Below are positions 47,290 through 58,765 of a stretch of DNA of 64,000 bases, in pieces. The stretch is from Parundibacterium terreum. Lineage in GTDB: Bacteria > Pseudomonadota > Gammaproteobacteria > Burkholderiales > Burkholderiaceae_D. Both the position numbers and the translations under genes were made by a program. Each line of letters starts with the position of its first letter. The stretch's first letter is position 1. Below the pieces are notes generated by a model that made no database searches, was not told the DNA's origin, and saw only the letters and a program-made list of their open reading frames with translations. The stretch is from positions 78,506 through 142,505 of the forward strand of contig NZ_BMED01000008.1 of NCBI RefSeq assembly GCF_014636315.1. The letters run 5' to 3'.

Positions 47290-47303
47290 GTGCGAATTCG
47301 CAC
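47290..47303. promoter_or_regulatory. 14-bp perfect palindrome upstream of HAD-type gene
   Basis: GTGCGAATTCGCAC is a perfect 14-bp palindrome 31 bp upstream of the likely GTG start of the leftward HAD-type gene. It looks like a dimeric repressor site; no known consensus is recognised. Confidence 0.5.
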
Positions 47304-47402
47304 GCCCTTGTAATCAATGATAGTGACAGCAGGGCTTGTTCACAATCGAATTTATTTCCAAATTTCGCAGAAACACTAGAGCGCAAAGCGTAGGCTCAAC
47401 TC

Positions 47403-47752
47403 TTATTTGTCACCACTTTTTGGAGCTCAGGTTTATTTGTCACGCGTATCGGCACGCGGGACGTAAAGCATTGATTTCAATGGAATTCGGGTTTTTGAAC
47501 TTTTTATACGAAGTGGGAGGGAAGATTTGGAGGCAGGAGGAAGATAGGAGTATGGCGTGCTCGTATACTTCATCTCGAACATAGCTGGCAATTCGTTTGG
47601 TACGCAGCGAAATCTAGGCGCCATGCGGGTTTCGGAGGACTGGCTCACTTTTTGGAACAGCTTTTATTGAGCGCAAAAGTGTGGCGTGGCTCCATATTCT
47701 TTGGGATTTTTAGCGAGCGCCGGTTTATTTGTCACAGCTCAGGTTTTAATTG
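47403..47752. repeat. Right-end repeats of the island
   Basis: TTATTTGTCAC occurs at 47403-47413, 47433-47443 and 47725-47735, all in the same direction. AGCTCAGGTTT accompanies two of the sites. CAGGTTTTAATTG (47740-47752) is the inverted copy of the left-end 13-mer. Spacing is irregular, as in multi-site transposon ends bound by TnsB/TniA-type proteins. Confidence 0.72.
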
Positions 47753-47762
47753 GAATGCTATA

Positions 47763-47767
47763 CCAAT
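47763..47767. repeat. Right target-site duplication CCAAT
   Basis: CCAAT at the right island-comEC junction, matching 38274-38278. Confidence 0.8.
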
Positions 47768-49452
47768 CCGACTGGAAGGTGTTTAACCGCACCGGGATAG
47801 GTCATCTGATTTCAATCTCAGGTTTACACATCACCATGGTCGCCGGCCTTTTTGCCGGGCTGGTTTACTGGCTGTGGCGGCGTTCCTTTTTCACTCGCGC
47901 GCAATTGCCCTTGCTGCTGCCTGCGCAAAAGGCGGCAGCCGTTGCGGGTGCGCTGATGGCCTTCATCTATGTAGCGCTGGCCGGTTTCGGCGTTCCCGCC
48001 CAAAGAACCCTGTATATGCTGATGGTCATAGCAGCAGCGATGTGGCTGGGCCGCCTGACCAGTGTATCGCATGTGCTTTGCCTGGCGCTGGGTATCGTTA
48101 TTGTTCTGGATCCCTGGGCGGTATTGTGGCCCGGTTTCTGGCTGTCGTTCGGCGCGGTCGCCATCATCTTGTTTGCCGGCGTGGGGCGGGTGCAGTATGT
48201 TCAGCAGCATGGATTGAAGCGCCGGTGGAGTGAAGTGTGGCGTGAAGCATGGCGGGCCGCCAGCCATACGCAGTATGTGGTGACGGTGGGGCTGGTGCCG
48301 TTGACCTTGTTGCTGTTCGGGCAGATATCGTTGATCAGCCCGGTTGCGAATGCGATTGCGATCCCGCTGGTCAGCTTCGTTGTCACGCCGCTGGCACTGG
48401 CCGGCAGCCTGGCGCCTGCGCCGATTGCCGGCTGGCTGCTGCAACTGGCGCATGCCTGCATCGCCTCGCTGGCCACATGCCTGGAGTATTTAAGCAAGTT
48501 GTCTTACTCGGTATGGACTACGCCCATCCCGGCAGCATGGATGTTTGTGCTGGCAATGCTGGGCACCTTATGGCTGCTGGCGCCGCGCGGCTGGCCCTCC
48601 CGCTGGCTAGGCGCGCTGTGCTGGCTACCGCTGCTGTGCAATCTGCCCAGCCATCCGCAGGAAGGGGATATGACTATCACTGCATTCGATGTCGGGCAGG
48701 GCATGGCGCTGCTGGTGGAAACATCCGGCCATCGATTGCTATACGATACCGGTCCGTTCTATTCGCCGGAATCGGATGGCGGCAATCGCGTGATATTGCC
48801 CTATCTGGATGCGCGCGGCATAGGCAAGCTGGACGCGGTTGTTATTTCGCATAATGACAACGATCACTCCGGCGGGGCCCTGTCGGTATTCCAGCATGTG
48901 AAAGTCGGCTGGGTGACTTCGTCATTGGCTCCGGAGAGCGCCATCGTTGCCGCAGCGCCGAACCACCGGCGCTGCGAGGCGGGGCAGGCCTGGGACTGGG
49001 ACGGCATCCATTTTGAAATGCTGCAGCCGGCAGCGCCCAGCTACGATAGCCAGAAATGGAAGCCGAATGCCCGTAGCTGCATGCTGAAGATTACGCAGGA
49101 CCGGCACTCCATCCTGTTGCCTGGCGATATTGAAGCGATCCAGGAGCAGGAATTGTTGTATAGCTCGGCAGATAAACTGCCGGCGACTGTGCTGCTGGCA
49201 CCCCATCACGGCAGCGGTACGTCTTCGACAGCACCCTTCCTGCAGGCAGTGCACCCTCAGTTGGCCTTATTCCAGGTTGGGTACCGCAATCGCTTCCATC
49301 ATCCCAAGCTTGAAGTTTTTGAGCGCTATGCTGATTTTGGAATAAAACGTCTAAGAACCGACGAATCCGGTGCAATCACATTACAATTCGGGACTGACCT
49401 GGAATTTTCCGAATATCGCAGCGAGCATGCCCGCTATTGGTATCACCGTTGA
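47768..49452 (+). pseudogene. comEC: comEC 3' part, separated by island
   Basis: The remaining about 560 codons of ComEC: the competence domain starts SDWKVFNRTGIGHLISISGLHITMVAG, with about eight TM helices to residue about 300 of this part. A C-terminal metallo-beta-lactamase-like domain (TITAFDVGQGMALLVE, then HNDNDHSGG and LAPHHGSGTSS) follows. The frame stays open leftward into the island to an ATG at 47686, so a chimeric protein starting in the island's right end is conceivable, but it would lack the OB-fold domain. The sequence itself is not visibly decayed, so the insertion looks recent. Confidence 0.93.
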
Positions 49453-49551
49453 AAGAAGGTGTTTTTCATGCTCTGTCCCTTGTGTTGGACAGGATATGCA
49501 AGCGCATCGTAGCCAGATTTTTAAGAGCATCAACACTGAATTCCTTTATTT

Positions 49552-50355
49552 ATGTCCTCAGATTCTGCAAAACCCATCCTGCATTTTGTACACGCCAACA
49601 GCTTCCCGGCGGGCACCTACCGCGTATTTTTTGATCACCTGGCGCCGCATTATGATGTGCAGGCGCTCGACATGCATGCGCACAACCCTCAATATCCTGT
49701 CACGGACGGCTGGGGCAAGCTGGTGCAGGAGCTGATCGATACGCTGGCCGCGCGCTACCAGCAGCCGGTGATCCTGGTGGGGCATTCGCTGGGCGGCATC
49801 CTGTCATTGATCGCAGCCAAGGCCCGGCCCGATCTCGTGCGTTGCGTTGTGATGCTGGATTCGCCGGTGGTCAGTGGCTGGAAGGCGCTGGCACTGCGAT
49901 TTTTCAAAATACTGGGTGTCGATAAAAAATTCTCTCCTGCGCAATTTTCGGAAAAACGTCGGAATATGTGGAAAAGCGCAGAAGCGGCCTATCAGCACTT
50001 TGCGGCAAAAGAGATGTTTGCGATCTGGCCGACAGAAGTCCTGTGGGACTACATACACGCTGGGGTTGTGCCACATTCGGATGGTGTGACTTTGCGGTTT
50101 ACGCGCGAAATTGAGACTGCTATCTATATGAGCCTGCCGGACCGCCTGGGCTACATCCTGCGTAAGCCCTATCCCGTGCCCATCGGTTTTGTCGGCGGTA
50201 CCGAGTCAATAGAGTGCCGGCAGGCCGGTCTGGAAGCTACCAAAAAGTTGGTAGGCGATAAATTTGTACGGATTGCCGGCGGCCACCTGATACCGATGGA
50301 GGTGCCGGCACAGACTGCCGCCGCCACCCATGCCATGATACAGAACTTGATTTAA
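49552..50355 (+). CDS. Alpha/beta hydrolase
   Basis: A 267-residue alpha/beta-hydrolase-fold protein. It starts with HFVHANSFPAGTYRVFFDHL, has the nucleophile elbow VGHSLGGILSLIAA (Ser, about residue 89) and a C-terminal GGHLIPMEVPAQ histidine. Substrate is unknown; it resembles the 'alpha/beta hydrolase 6' esterase/lipase group. It is followed 11 nt later by the lpxR-like gene, so they may be co-transcribed. Confidence 0.87.
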   Translation: MSSDSAKPILHFVHANSFPAGTYRVFFDHLAPHYDVQALDMHAHNPQYPVTDGWGKLVQELIDTLAARYQQPVILVGHSLGGILSLIAAKARPDLVRCVVMLDSPVVSGWKALALRFFKILGVDKKFSPAQFSEKRRNMWKSAEAAYQHFAAKEMFAIWPTEVLWDYIHAGVVPHSDGVTLRFTREIETAIYMSLPDRLGYILRKPYPVPIGFVGGTESIECRQAGLEATKKLVGDKFVRIAGGHLIPMEVPAQTAAATHAMIQNLI

Positions 50356-50366
50356 GGAAATACAGC

Positions 50367-51305
50367 ATGCAAAAAAATAGCTTGAGCAAGCTCCTTGCGG
50401 CCAGCTTCGCCTTTGTCTCCATTTCATCTTTCGCCCAATCTGTGCTGCCATCCTGGCAGGAATATCAGGATGTGCGTGCCAAGGGTATATCGGTCTGGCA
50501 GCTGGATATAGAAAACGACAGCCTGCTATTCAATGACAAGGATGGTTTTTATACCAGCGGGGTGCGTCTTGGACAGCGCAATGTGTTCAATACACAGAGT
50601 ACGTCCACCATTTACGGCTGGCGCATAGGGCAGGAGTTGTATACCGCGTCGGATACCAAGCTGCTGCCTTCGCAATTGTCGCCGCGCGATCATCCTTATG
50701 CCGGCTGGCTGTTCGGCGGCATTTATAAAGAGTCCGCAGATGCCAATGGCCGCAGTTTCAGGCTGGGGCTGGATATTGGCTGCCTGGGCCCTTGTGCCGG
50801 CGGCGATTGGGCGCAGACGCATTTGCACCGCTTATTGCATCAGCCGCTGCCGCAAGGCTGGAGTACGCAACTGGGTAATGAATGGGGCGCGGTGTTTTCA
50901 GGCGAGTGGTCGCCGCTGCGCTGGACACCGGCTTCCTATATGGATGTTACCCCTGTCATCAAGGGCCGTTTCGGCAACATCTTTACCGATGCGGCAGCGG
51001 GAGTGACAGTCCGTGCAGGGGTGCTGAACGCATTGCCGGAGCAAAGGGCGAACTATGCATTCGCGAGGGTGGAAGCCAAGGCGGTAGCATATAACGCTAC
51101 CATCCAGGGTGGGTATTTCGCCAATGAGCACACGCTGGTCGATCCCAAAAGGGGCGTCGGCGAGCTGGAGCTGGGCTACGTGTGGCGGGGTGAACAATTT
51201 GGCGTGAATGTCTCCATCGTCCGCAGGAGCAATGAAATCCGCCAGTTGACGAATGGCGAGGGTGCACAGAATTTTGCCAAAATACTATTTTCCTATGCCC
51301 TATAG
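50367..51305 (+). CDS. lpxR: LpxR-like lipid A 3'-O-deacylase, outer membrane
   Basis: A 312-residue protein with a signal peptide (residues 1-23, ending SSFA). The mature part is a beta-barrel with the LpxR landmarks IENDSLLFNDKDGFYTSG near residue 48, RDHPYAGWLFGG near 110 and GCLGPCAGGDWAQTHLHRLL near 140, and a terminal aromatic strand (KILFSYAL). LpxR removes the 3'-acyloxyacyl chain of lipid A in a calcium-dependent manner. It follows an alpha/beta hydrolase gene. Catalytic histidine/asparagine positions look kept, but I have not aligned them. Confidence 0.85.
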   Translation: MQKNSLSKLLAASFAFVSISSFAQSVLPSWQEYQDVRAKGISVWQLDIENDSLLFNDKDGFYTSGVRLGQRNVFNTQSTSTIYGWRIGQELYTASDTKLLPSQLSPRDHPYAGWLFGGIYKESADANGRSFRLGLDIGCLGPCAGGDWAQTHLHRLLHQPLPQGWSTQLGNEWGAVFSGEWSPLRWTPASYMDVTPVIKGRFGNIFTDAAAGVTVRAGVLNALPEQRANYAFARVEAKAVAYNATIQGGYFANEHTLVDPKRGVGELELGYVWRGEQFGVNVSIVRRSNEIRQLTNGEGAQNFAKILFSYAL

Positions 51306-51324
51306 GCAAGCCCTGCCGGCATAA

Positions 51325-53049
<1,725 letters not shown>

Positions 53050-53488
53050 GAGTCAGGTTTTGTGGGTGTGAGCTTGGCTCGCTGGTTTGCCGACGGAAAA
53101 GTACCCGCATCCAAATCTGGCCAGGACCAAATCCTAAGCCCCAATGCTCAATCTTGGGGCTTAGGAAAAAATGAATGCCCACGCTGATCGAAGTTGATCG
53201 CGGTCGGGGAAACTGGCTTCCCGGAATCCGGTTTCGCATACGCAGTACATCAGTGAAGTAGCAAAGTAGAACAGATGGATGTCCCTTCTTCTTGGACTTT
53301 AAGAAAAGAAGGTGAGAGTAAAAAAGCTTTTGAGTTCGTCGAACCGGGGAAGATTGTCCGACAAGGAGCCCCGCCAGCATCAAAGATCAAATGCACCTTT
53401 ATCTCGCAGCCAGCCCGGACCAGGGCTAGAGACACGCAGACACAGATAGAAATAAGAATTTTATTATTGCATTGTTTAGGAGAATTGA
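53050..53488. other. pyrG-eno intergenic region with inverted repeat
   Basis: About 440 bp with no supported gene. CCTAAGCCCCAA (53133-53144) and TTGGGGCTTAGG (53154-53165) are a perfect 12-bp inverted repeat followed by A residues, so it is not a standard terminator for pyrG. Short open frames on both strands (for example 53275-53505) look like chance. In many Burkholderiales kdsA stands here; I see no remnant of it. Confidence 0.5.
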
Positions 53489-54772
<1,284 letters not shown>

Positions 54773-54783
54773 GTTTCAATGAG

Positions 54784-54811
54784 AAGGGGGAACGCAGTTC
54801 CCCCTTTTTTT
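54784..54811 (+). terminator. Rho-independent terminator of eno
   Basis: AAGGGGGAAC, loop GCA, GTTCCCCCTT followed by TTTTT: a strong stem and T-run 12 nt after the eno stop codon. Confidence 0.93.
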
Positions 54812-54862
54812 GAGTTTCCCTGTTTCTGGGATTTTCCTGTTTCTTGGATATGTGGTTGTTGA

Positions 54863-55189
54863 ATGCGTCTGATTGCGCTGGCACTTGCTACCCTGTTACT
54901 GCTGATTCAGTACCCGCTATGGCTGGGTAAGGGCGGCTGGCTGCGCGTTTGGGAATTGGACCGGCAAGTCACGCAAGTGCAAAGCCATAACGATGGCCTG
55001 AAAGAGCGCAACAGCAAGCTGGAATCTGAAGTGGAAGACTTGAAGACGGGTACTGGCGCAGTGGAAGAGCGGGCCCGTTTTGAACTGGGCATGATCAAGA
55101 AGGATGAGATCTTTGTGCAGATACTGGATGCCGGCACAGCATCGCTACCGTCTGCTCCACCCGCAGCATCTGCCACTCCCAAGCATTAA
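54863..55189 (+). CDS. ftsB: Cell division protein FtsB
   Basis: A 108-residue bitopic protein of the septum-formation complex with FtsL and FtsQ. A TM helix ([19 protein letters not shown], about 3-21) precedes [13 protein letters not shown], typical of FtsB, and a coiled coil (about 33-70, [16 protein letters not shown]). The C-terminal end is Ala/Pro/Ser-rich. It sits after eno, as FtsB does in many proteobacteria. The eno terminator in between suggests its own promoter. Confidence 0.93.
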   Translation: MRLIALALATLLLLIQYPLWLGKGGWLRVWELDRQVTQVQSHNDGLKERNSKLESEVEDLKTGTGAVEERARFELGMIKKDEIFVQILDAGTASLPSAPPAASATPKH

Positions 55190-55198
55190 AGAAGCATA

Positions 55199-55237
55199 AA
55201 AAATGCCGCAATGATTAAAAATCATTGCGGCATTTTT
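55199..55237. terminator. Bidirectional terminator between ftsB and hslO
   Basis: An 18-bp perfect stem (AAAAATGCCGCAATGATT and its complement) around a 3-nt loop, flanked by A and T runs on both sides. It ends both convergent genes. Confidence 0.93.
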
Positions 55238-55257
55238 ATTTGCGAGACGCTTCGTTG

Positions 55258-56184
55258 CTAGTGTTTGCTATCGCTGGCCGTTGTAGTGGCTTCTGCCAGC
55301 GTGGCTGCTACAAACAACTGTGCGCAATCTACCTTGTCAAAGCCGTAGTGCTTGCCGCAGAAGTCGCAGTTGATATCCAGCCTGCCGAGTTCATTGACGG
55401 CGGTATTCACTTCTTCCTGGCCCAGCATTTTCAGCATATTGCCGACTTTTTCGCGCGAGCAATTGCACTGGAAGCTGGGGTGCAGCGGATCGAAGACGCG
55501 TATGGTTTCTTCCCAAAACAGGCGATGCAACAGCGTGTTGATATCGGTATCCAGCAACTCTTGCTGCTTCAGCGTGCTACCCAAGGTGACCGCACGGTTC
55601 CAGGCTTCGGTCTCGTCTTCAACCGTCGCCTCGATACCGCCGGTCTTGGGCAGTTTTTGCAGCAGCATGCCGCGCGAAATCTGGTCGTTCGACGCCAGCC
55701 ACAGCTTGGTATCCAGCTGTTCCGAGCGCGCCATATAGTTTTCAATAATGACGGCCACCGTATCGCCGTCCAGCGGCACGATACCCTGGTAGGCTTGCTG
55801 GCCCGGCAGTTTATTGTTTGGATCCAGCGTGATGACGAAGCGGCCATTGCCGTGCGCATGCACCAGTTCTGCCAATCCCGCTCCGTCGGCGATTACCGCA
55901 TCGGGTGCCAGCTTGGCGGTTGCGCGTATATGCAGTTCTGCATCGCACTCCACCACCAGCAGCTTGACCGGGCCGTCACCATGAATTTGCATGACCATGG
56001 TGCCGTCAAACTTCAGGTTGGCACTCAGCAGCGCAGATGCGGCCACCAGCTCACCCAGGATGACCTTCACCGCCTGAGGGTATTGCTGATGCGACAAAAT
56101 CTGTTGCCAGGTGTCGGAAATTTCCACCAGTTCGCCGCGTACGCCTGCGTGCTCGAACATGAATTTTTGTAAAGTATCTATCAT
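55258..56184 (-). CDS. hslO: Redox-regulated chaperone Hsp33
   Basis: A 308-residue chaperone activated by disulfide formation under oxidative stress. The N-terminal domain includes TLQKFMFEHAGVRGELVEI and ILGELVAASALLSANLKFDG. The C-terminal zinc site has CNC (about 236) and CDFC (about 268), the usual CxC-x27-32-CxxC cysteines. The chain ends in a Thr/Ala/Ser-rich tail. It follows the gamma-carbonic anhydrase gene by 6 nt, forming an operon. Confidence 0.95.
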   Translation of the reverse strand: MIDTLQKFMFEHAGVRGELVEISDTWQQILSHQQYPQAVKVILGELVAASALLSANLKFDGTMVMQIHGDGPVKLLVVECDAELHIRATAKLAPDAVIADGAGLAELVHAHGNGRFVITLDPNNKLPGQQAYQGIVPLDGDTVAVIIENYMARSEQLDTKLWLASNDQISRGMLLQKLPKTGGIEATVEDETEAWNRAVTLGSTLKQQELLDTDINTLLHRLFWEETIRVFDPLHPSFQCNCSREKVGNMLKMLGQEEVNTAVNELGRLDINCDFCGKHYGFDKVDCAQLFVAATLAEATTTASDSKH

Positions 56185-56190
56185 TATTTT

Positions 56191-56715
56191 TTAGCCAATT
56201 CTTTTTAATTGGGTCTTGAAAGCCTGACCGCGACTTACGTAATTTTGGGTGTTTCCTTGAATACGCAAGATGTCTTCATCAGTTAAAGTTCTGATGGCCT
56301 TGGCGGGAGCGCCGACGATCAGCGAGTTATCTGGAAATTCCTTGCCCTCAGTAACCAGCGCACCGGCACCGACCAGGCAATTCTTACCTATTTTTGCGCC
56401 ATTCAGTATCACTGCTTGTATGCCTATCAGGGAGCCGTCGCCGATAGTGCAGCCATGCAACATTGCCTGATGCCCAACCGTGACATTTTTACCAACAAGC
56501 AGCGGATGTCCGGGGTCCGTATGCAGTACGCAGCCTTCCTGCACATTGCTGTTTTCACCTATGGTGATCAATTCATTGTCGCCCCGCAGCGTTACTCCAA
56601 ACCAGACACTGGCATTGGCCTCCACTTTGACCTTGCCTATCAGCGTTGCGCTGTCTGTAATATAGGCTGAGGGATCGATTTCTGGAGCAACATCACCTAA
56701 TTGGTATATGGCCAT
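56191..56715 (-). CDS. Gamma-carbonic anhydrase family protein (YrdA/PaaY type)
   Basis: A 174-residue left-handed beta-helix protein with hexapeptide repeats. Zinc-ligand histidines appear in CVLHTDPGHP, VGHQAMLHGCTIGDGS. The N-terminus DVAPEIDPSAYITDSATLIGKVK and the repeat GAKIGKNCLVGAGALVTEGKEFPDNSLIVGAPAKAIR fit the family. Many members are weak or inactive carbonic anhydrases, so enzymatic activity is uncertain. It precedes hslO and is divergent from the DUF455 gene. Confidence 0.92.
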   Translation of the reverse strand: MAIYQLGDVAPEIDPSAYITDSATLIGKVKVEANASVWFGVTLRGDNELITIGENSNVQEGCVLHTDPGHPLLVGKNVTVGHQAMLHGCTIGDGSLIGIQAVILNGAKIGKNCLVGAGALVTEGKEFPDNSLIVGAPAKAIRTLTDEDILRIQGNTQNYVSRGQAFKTQLKRIG

Positions 56716-56785
56716 GGGATTCTTCCGTAAAATAGAGGGGTATGGCGATCAATTTGCCTTAACCCTCTATTTTAACGCTCTTGGT

Positions 56786-57625
56786 ATGAACTCACAGTCT
56801 TCCGCAGTAAATTCGTCTTCCAGCACCCCTGGCACTGAGTTGCGCCAGGCAGCGCTGTTCTGGCTATCGCAGACGGATGCCCGGCAGAAGGCCGCAGGGG
56901 TGCGTGCGTTGCGGGACAGTTGGCTGCAGGGTGAATTGAGCCTGGACAGTAATGCCATTATCGCTGAAACGGATAATATCCCCGGCAGGCCGGCCAAGCC
57001 CGATCTGGTGGCGCCACTGGATGTGAAGCGGCGTGCAATGAATACGGTGGAAGGGCGCGCTGCACTGATCCATGCATTGGCCCACATAGAGTTCAATGCA
57101 ATCAACCTGGCGCTGGATGCGCTGTGGCGCTTCCCCGGTATGCCGGCCGGCTACTATAGCGACTGGCTGCAGGTGGCGCAGGAGGAGGCCTACCATTTCA
57201 GCCTGCTGGCAGATCACCTGATCGCGCTGGGTTTCCAGTATGGTGAATTCTCGGCGCACAATAGCCTGTGGGAATTGACAGAAAGAACCGCCGGCGACGT
57301 ACTGGCAAGGATGGCATTGGTACCCAGGACGATGGAGGCGCGCGGCCTGGATGCGACGCCGGCTGTGCGCGCCAAGCTGGCGCAAGCCGGTGACAAGGCG
57401 GCAGCAGAGATCCTGGATATCATCCTGCGCGATGAAATCGGCCATGTAGGCATAGGCAATCGCTGGTTTGCCTATTTATGCGAGCAGCGCGGCCTGGACC
57501 TGCTGGCTGCCTATGATCAGCTAGCCAAACAATACAGGGCGCCGCAAATGCGGCCTCCATTCAATATCGAGGCCAGGAGAGCTGCCGGGTTTAGCGAGGC
57601 GGAGCTAAAAATCCTGCAGGCCTGA
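56786..57625 (+). CDS. DUF455 ferritin-like protein
   Basis: A 279-residue protein of the DUF455 family. Helices with Glu/His motifs suggest a ferritin-like di-metal site: ALAHIEFNAINLALDALWRF (about 98-117), VAQEEAYHFSLLADHL (EExxH, about 130) and LRDEIGHVGIGNRWF (DExxH, about 219). Function is unknown. ATG 56786 was chosen because the 26 codons before it read as intergenic sequence overlapping the divergent gene start. Confidence 0.85.
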   Translation: MNSQSSAVNSSSSTPGTELRQAALFWLSQTDARQKAAGVRALRDSWLQGELSLDSNAIIAETDNIPGRPAKPDLVAPLDVKRRAMNTVEGRAALIHALAHIEFNAINLALDALWRFPGMPAGYYSDWLQVAQEEAYHFSLLADHLIALGFQYGEFSAHNSLWELTERTAGDVLARMALVPRTMEARGLDATPAVRAKLAQAGDKAAAEILDIILRDEIGHVGIGNRWFAYLCEQRGLDLLAAYDQLAKQYRAPQMRPPFNIEARRAAGFSEAELKILQA

Positions 57626-57723
57626 TGCAAAGCCTGGCGCAGCAGTTAAAGATGCGTTAAATATACGTTAAAGATGCCGTAGCGATGGCCGTTACCAGAA
57701 CAAGTTCTTGATCGGAGCAATGC

Positions 57724-58716
57724 ATGAGTCATAAAACGATGTGGATGGCCCTGGGCGCTGTGTTGGCAATGTCCGCGGCGCTTGGCGCACAAGCCCAGCA
57801 GCCCGTGGCCAAGCCTGCAACGACGCCCGCCACATCGGAAGTGGAGGTGATGCCGATAGCTCCGATGGAGCCCGAAGAGGCCAAGCCGCTTTTGCCGCTG
57901 TATAAGAAAAAACTGGTTACCAGCGCATTTAATATCGATGAGCCTGCACAGGTGGCGGATATCAACGATATTGCCAGGGGCTTTCCCAGAGAGCTGGCGG
58001 AGCGCTTGCAGCGGTCCGGTAAATTCCTGGTCAGGAAGGCGGATACTTTCCTTGGGTCCGGTATGCGTGGAGACACGCCGTCACTGAAGATGATACGGCA
58101 GATGGCCGATGCAAATGATAGCCAACTGGTTGTATCCGGCACGGTCAGGAGCGCAGAAGCTTCGGTTGAAAAGAAATACCTGGGCCTGTGGAATACCGAT
58201 CAGCGTGATATAGAGATCGATCTGGTGATTTACGATGGCGCGACCGGCAGCCAGATAGCAGAACATCGGGTGGAAAAACGCGTGAAGAAGGATGTCCTGG
58301 TCGGCCGGGAAAAGTCTTTCGGCAGCAAGAATTTCTTTTCCACCAGCCTGGGCAAGGCAATCGATACCATGCTGGATCAACTGGTGGAGGAAGTTGATGT
58401 TGACCTGACCGATGTTCCCCTGTCGGCAAAGGTGTTACGCGTTAATAACGGGCAAATCATCCTCGACGCAGGCGCCAGCTCGGCAATTGCTGCAGGTGAT
58501 GTGCTGGCGGTCTACAGGCTGAAAAATGAAATGCCGATAACGACTGCGCAGCAAGCGATATTTGGCACAACGGAAACGCGCGTAGGCACGGTTTCCATCG
58601 CGCAGGTGCAACCGCTGTTCTCCATTGGCGAACTGTCTGTGGAAGCGAGGGCAAGCGGGATACGCGCCGGGGATATCGTCCGCGCGGAACCCAAGGTAGA
58701 GGCGAGGGCGCAGTGA
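57724..58716 (+). CDS. FlgT-like secreted protein
   Basis: A 330-residue protein with a signal peptide (residues 1-24, ending ALGAQA). A Pro/Glu-rich linker (about 25-60) is followed by a CsgG/TolB-N-like domain (FNIDEPAQVADINDIARGFPRELAERL, QLVVSGTVRSAEASV). The C-terminal part (LSAKVLRVNNGQIILDAGASSAIAAGDVLAVYRL...VGTVSIAQVQPLFSIG) resembles the FlgT C-terminal domain. FlgT of Vibrio helps build the flagellar H-ring. No flagellar gene is nearby, so the flagellar role is uncertain. Confidence 0.75.
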   Translation: MSHKTMWMALGAVLAMSAALGAQAQQPVAKPATTPATSEVEVMPIAPMEPEEAKPLLPLYKKKLVTSAFNIDEPAQVADINDIARGFPRELAERLQRSGKFLVRKADTFLGSGMRGDTPSLKMIRQMADANDSQLVVSGTVRSAEASVEKKYLGLWNTDQRDIEIDLVIYDGATGSQIAEHRVEKRVKKDVLVGREKSFGSKNFFSTSLGKAIDTMLDQLVEEVDVDLTDVPLSAKVLRVNNGQIILDAGASSAIAAGDVLAVYRLKNEMPITTAQQAIFGTTETRVGTVSIAQVQPLFSIGELSVEARASGIRAGDIVRAEPKVEARAQ

Positions 58717-58765
58717 AAGGACAAGGAGCCTTGTACTCTTTGCCCCCTGGCTCCTACCGCACTCT

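Larger units (their letters stand above)
38279..47762. mobile_element. 9.48-kb accessory island inserted in comEC
   Basis: The segment separates two halves of comEC that are continuous at protein level, is flanked by CCAAT direct repeats, and is AT-richer than its surroundings. Both ends carry an inverted 13-bp motif CAATTAAAACCTG about 10 bp inside the junction. The right end adds three TTATTTGTCAC repeats. Five-bp duplications and multiple end repeats are typical of the Tn7/Tn5053/Tn552 (TnsB/TniA) group, but the ends do not begin with the usual TGT and no transposase gene is visible, so the class is inferred. Cargo: HAD fragment, SLATT-like protein, secreted protein, heparin-lyase-like protein, AbiE system, an IS5-HTH protein, a small membrane protein, and a HAD-type gene pair. 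Confidence 0.85.

Noticed and set aside
53133-53165. Inverted repeat after pyrG considered as terminator
   Set aside because: It is followed by A residues rather than T on the pyrG strand, so it does not fit an intrinsic terminator.
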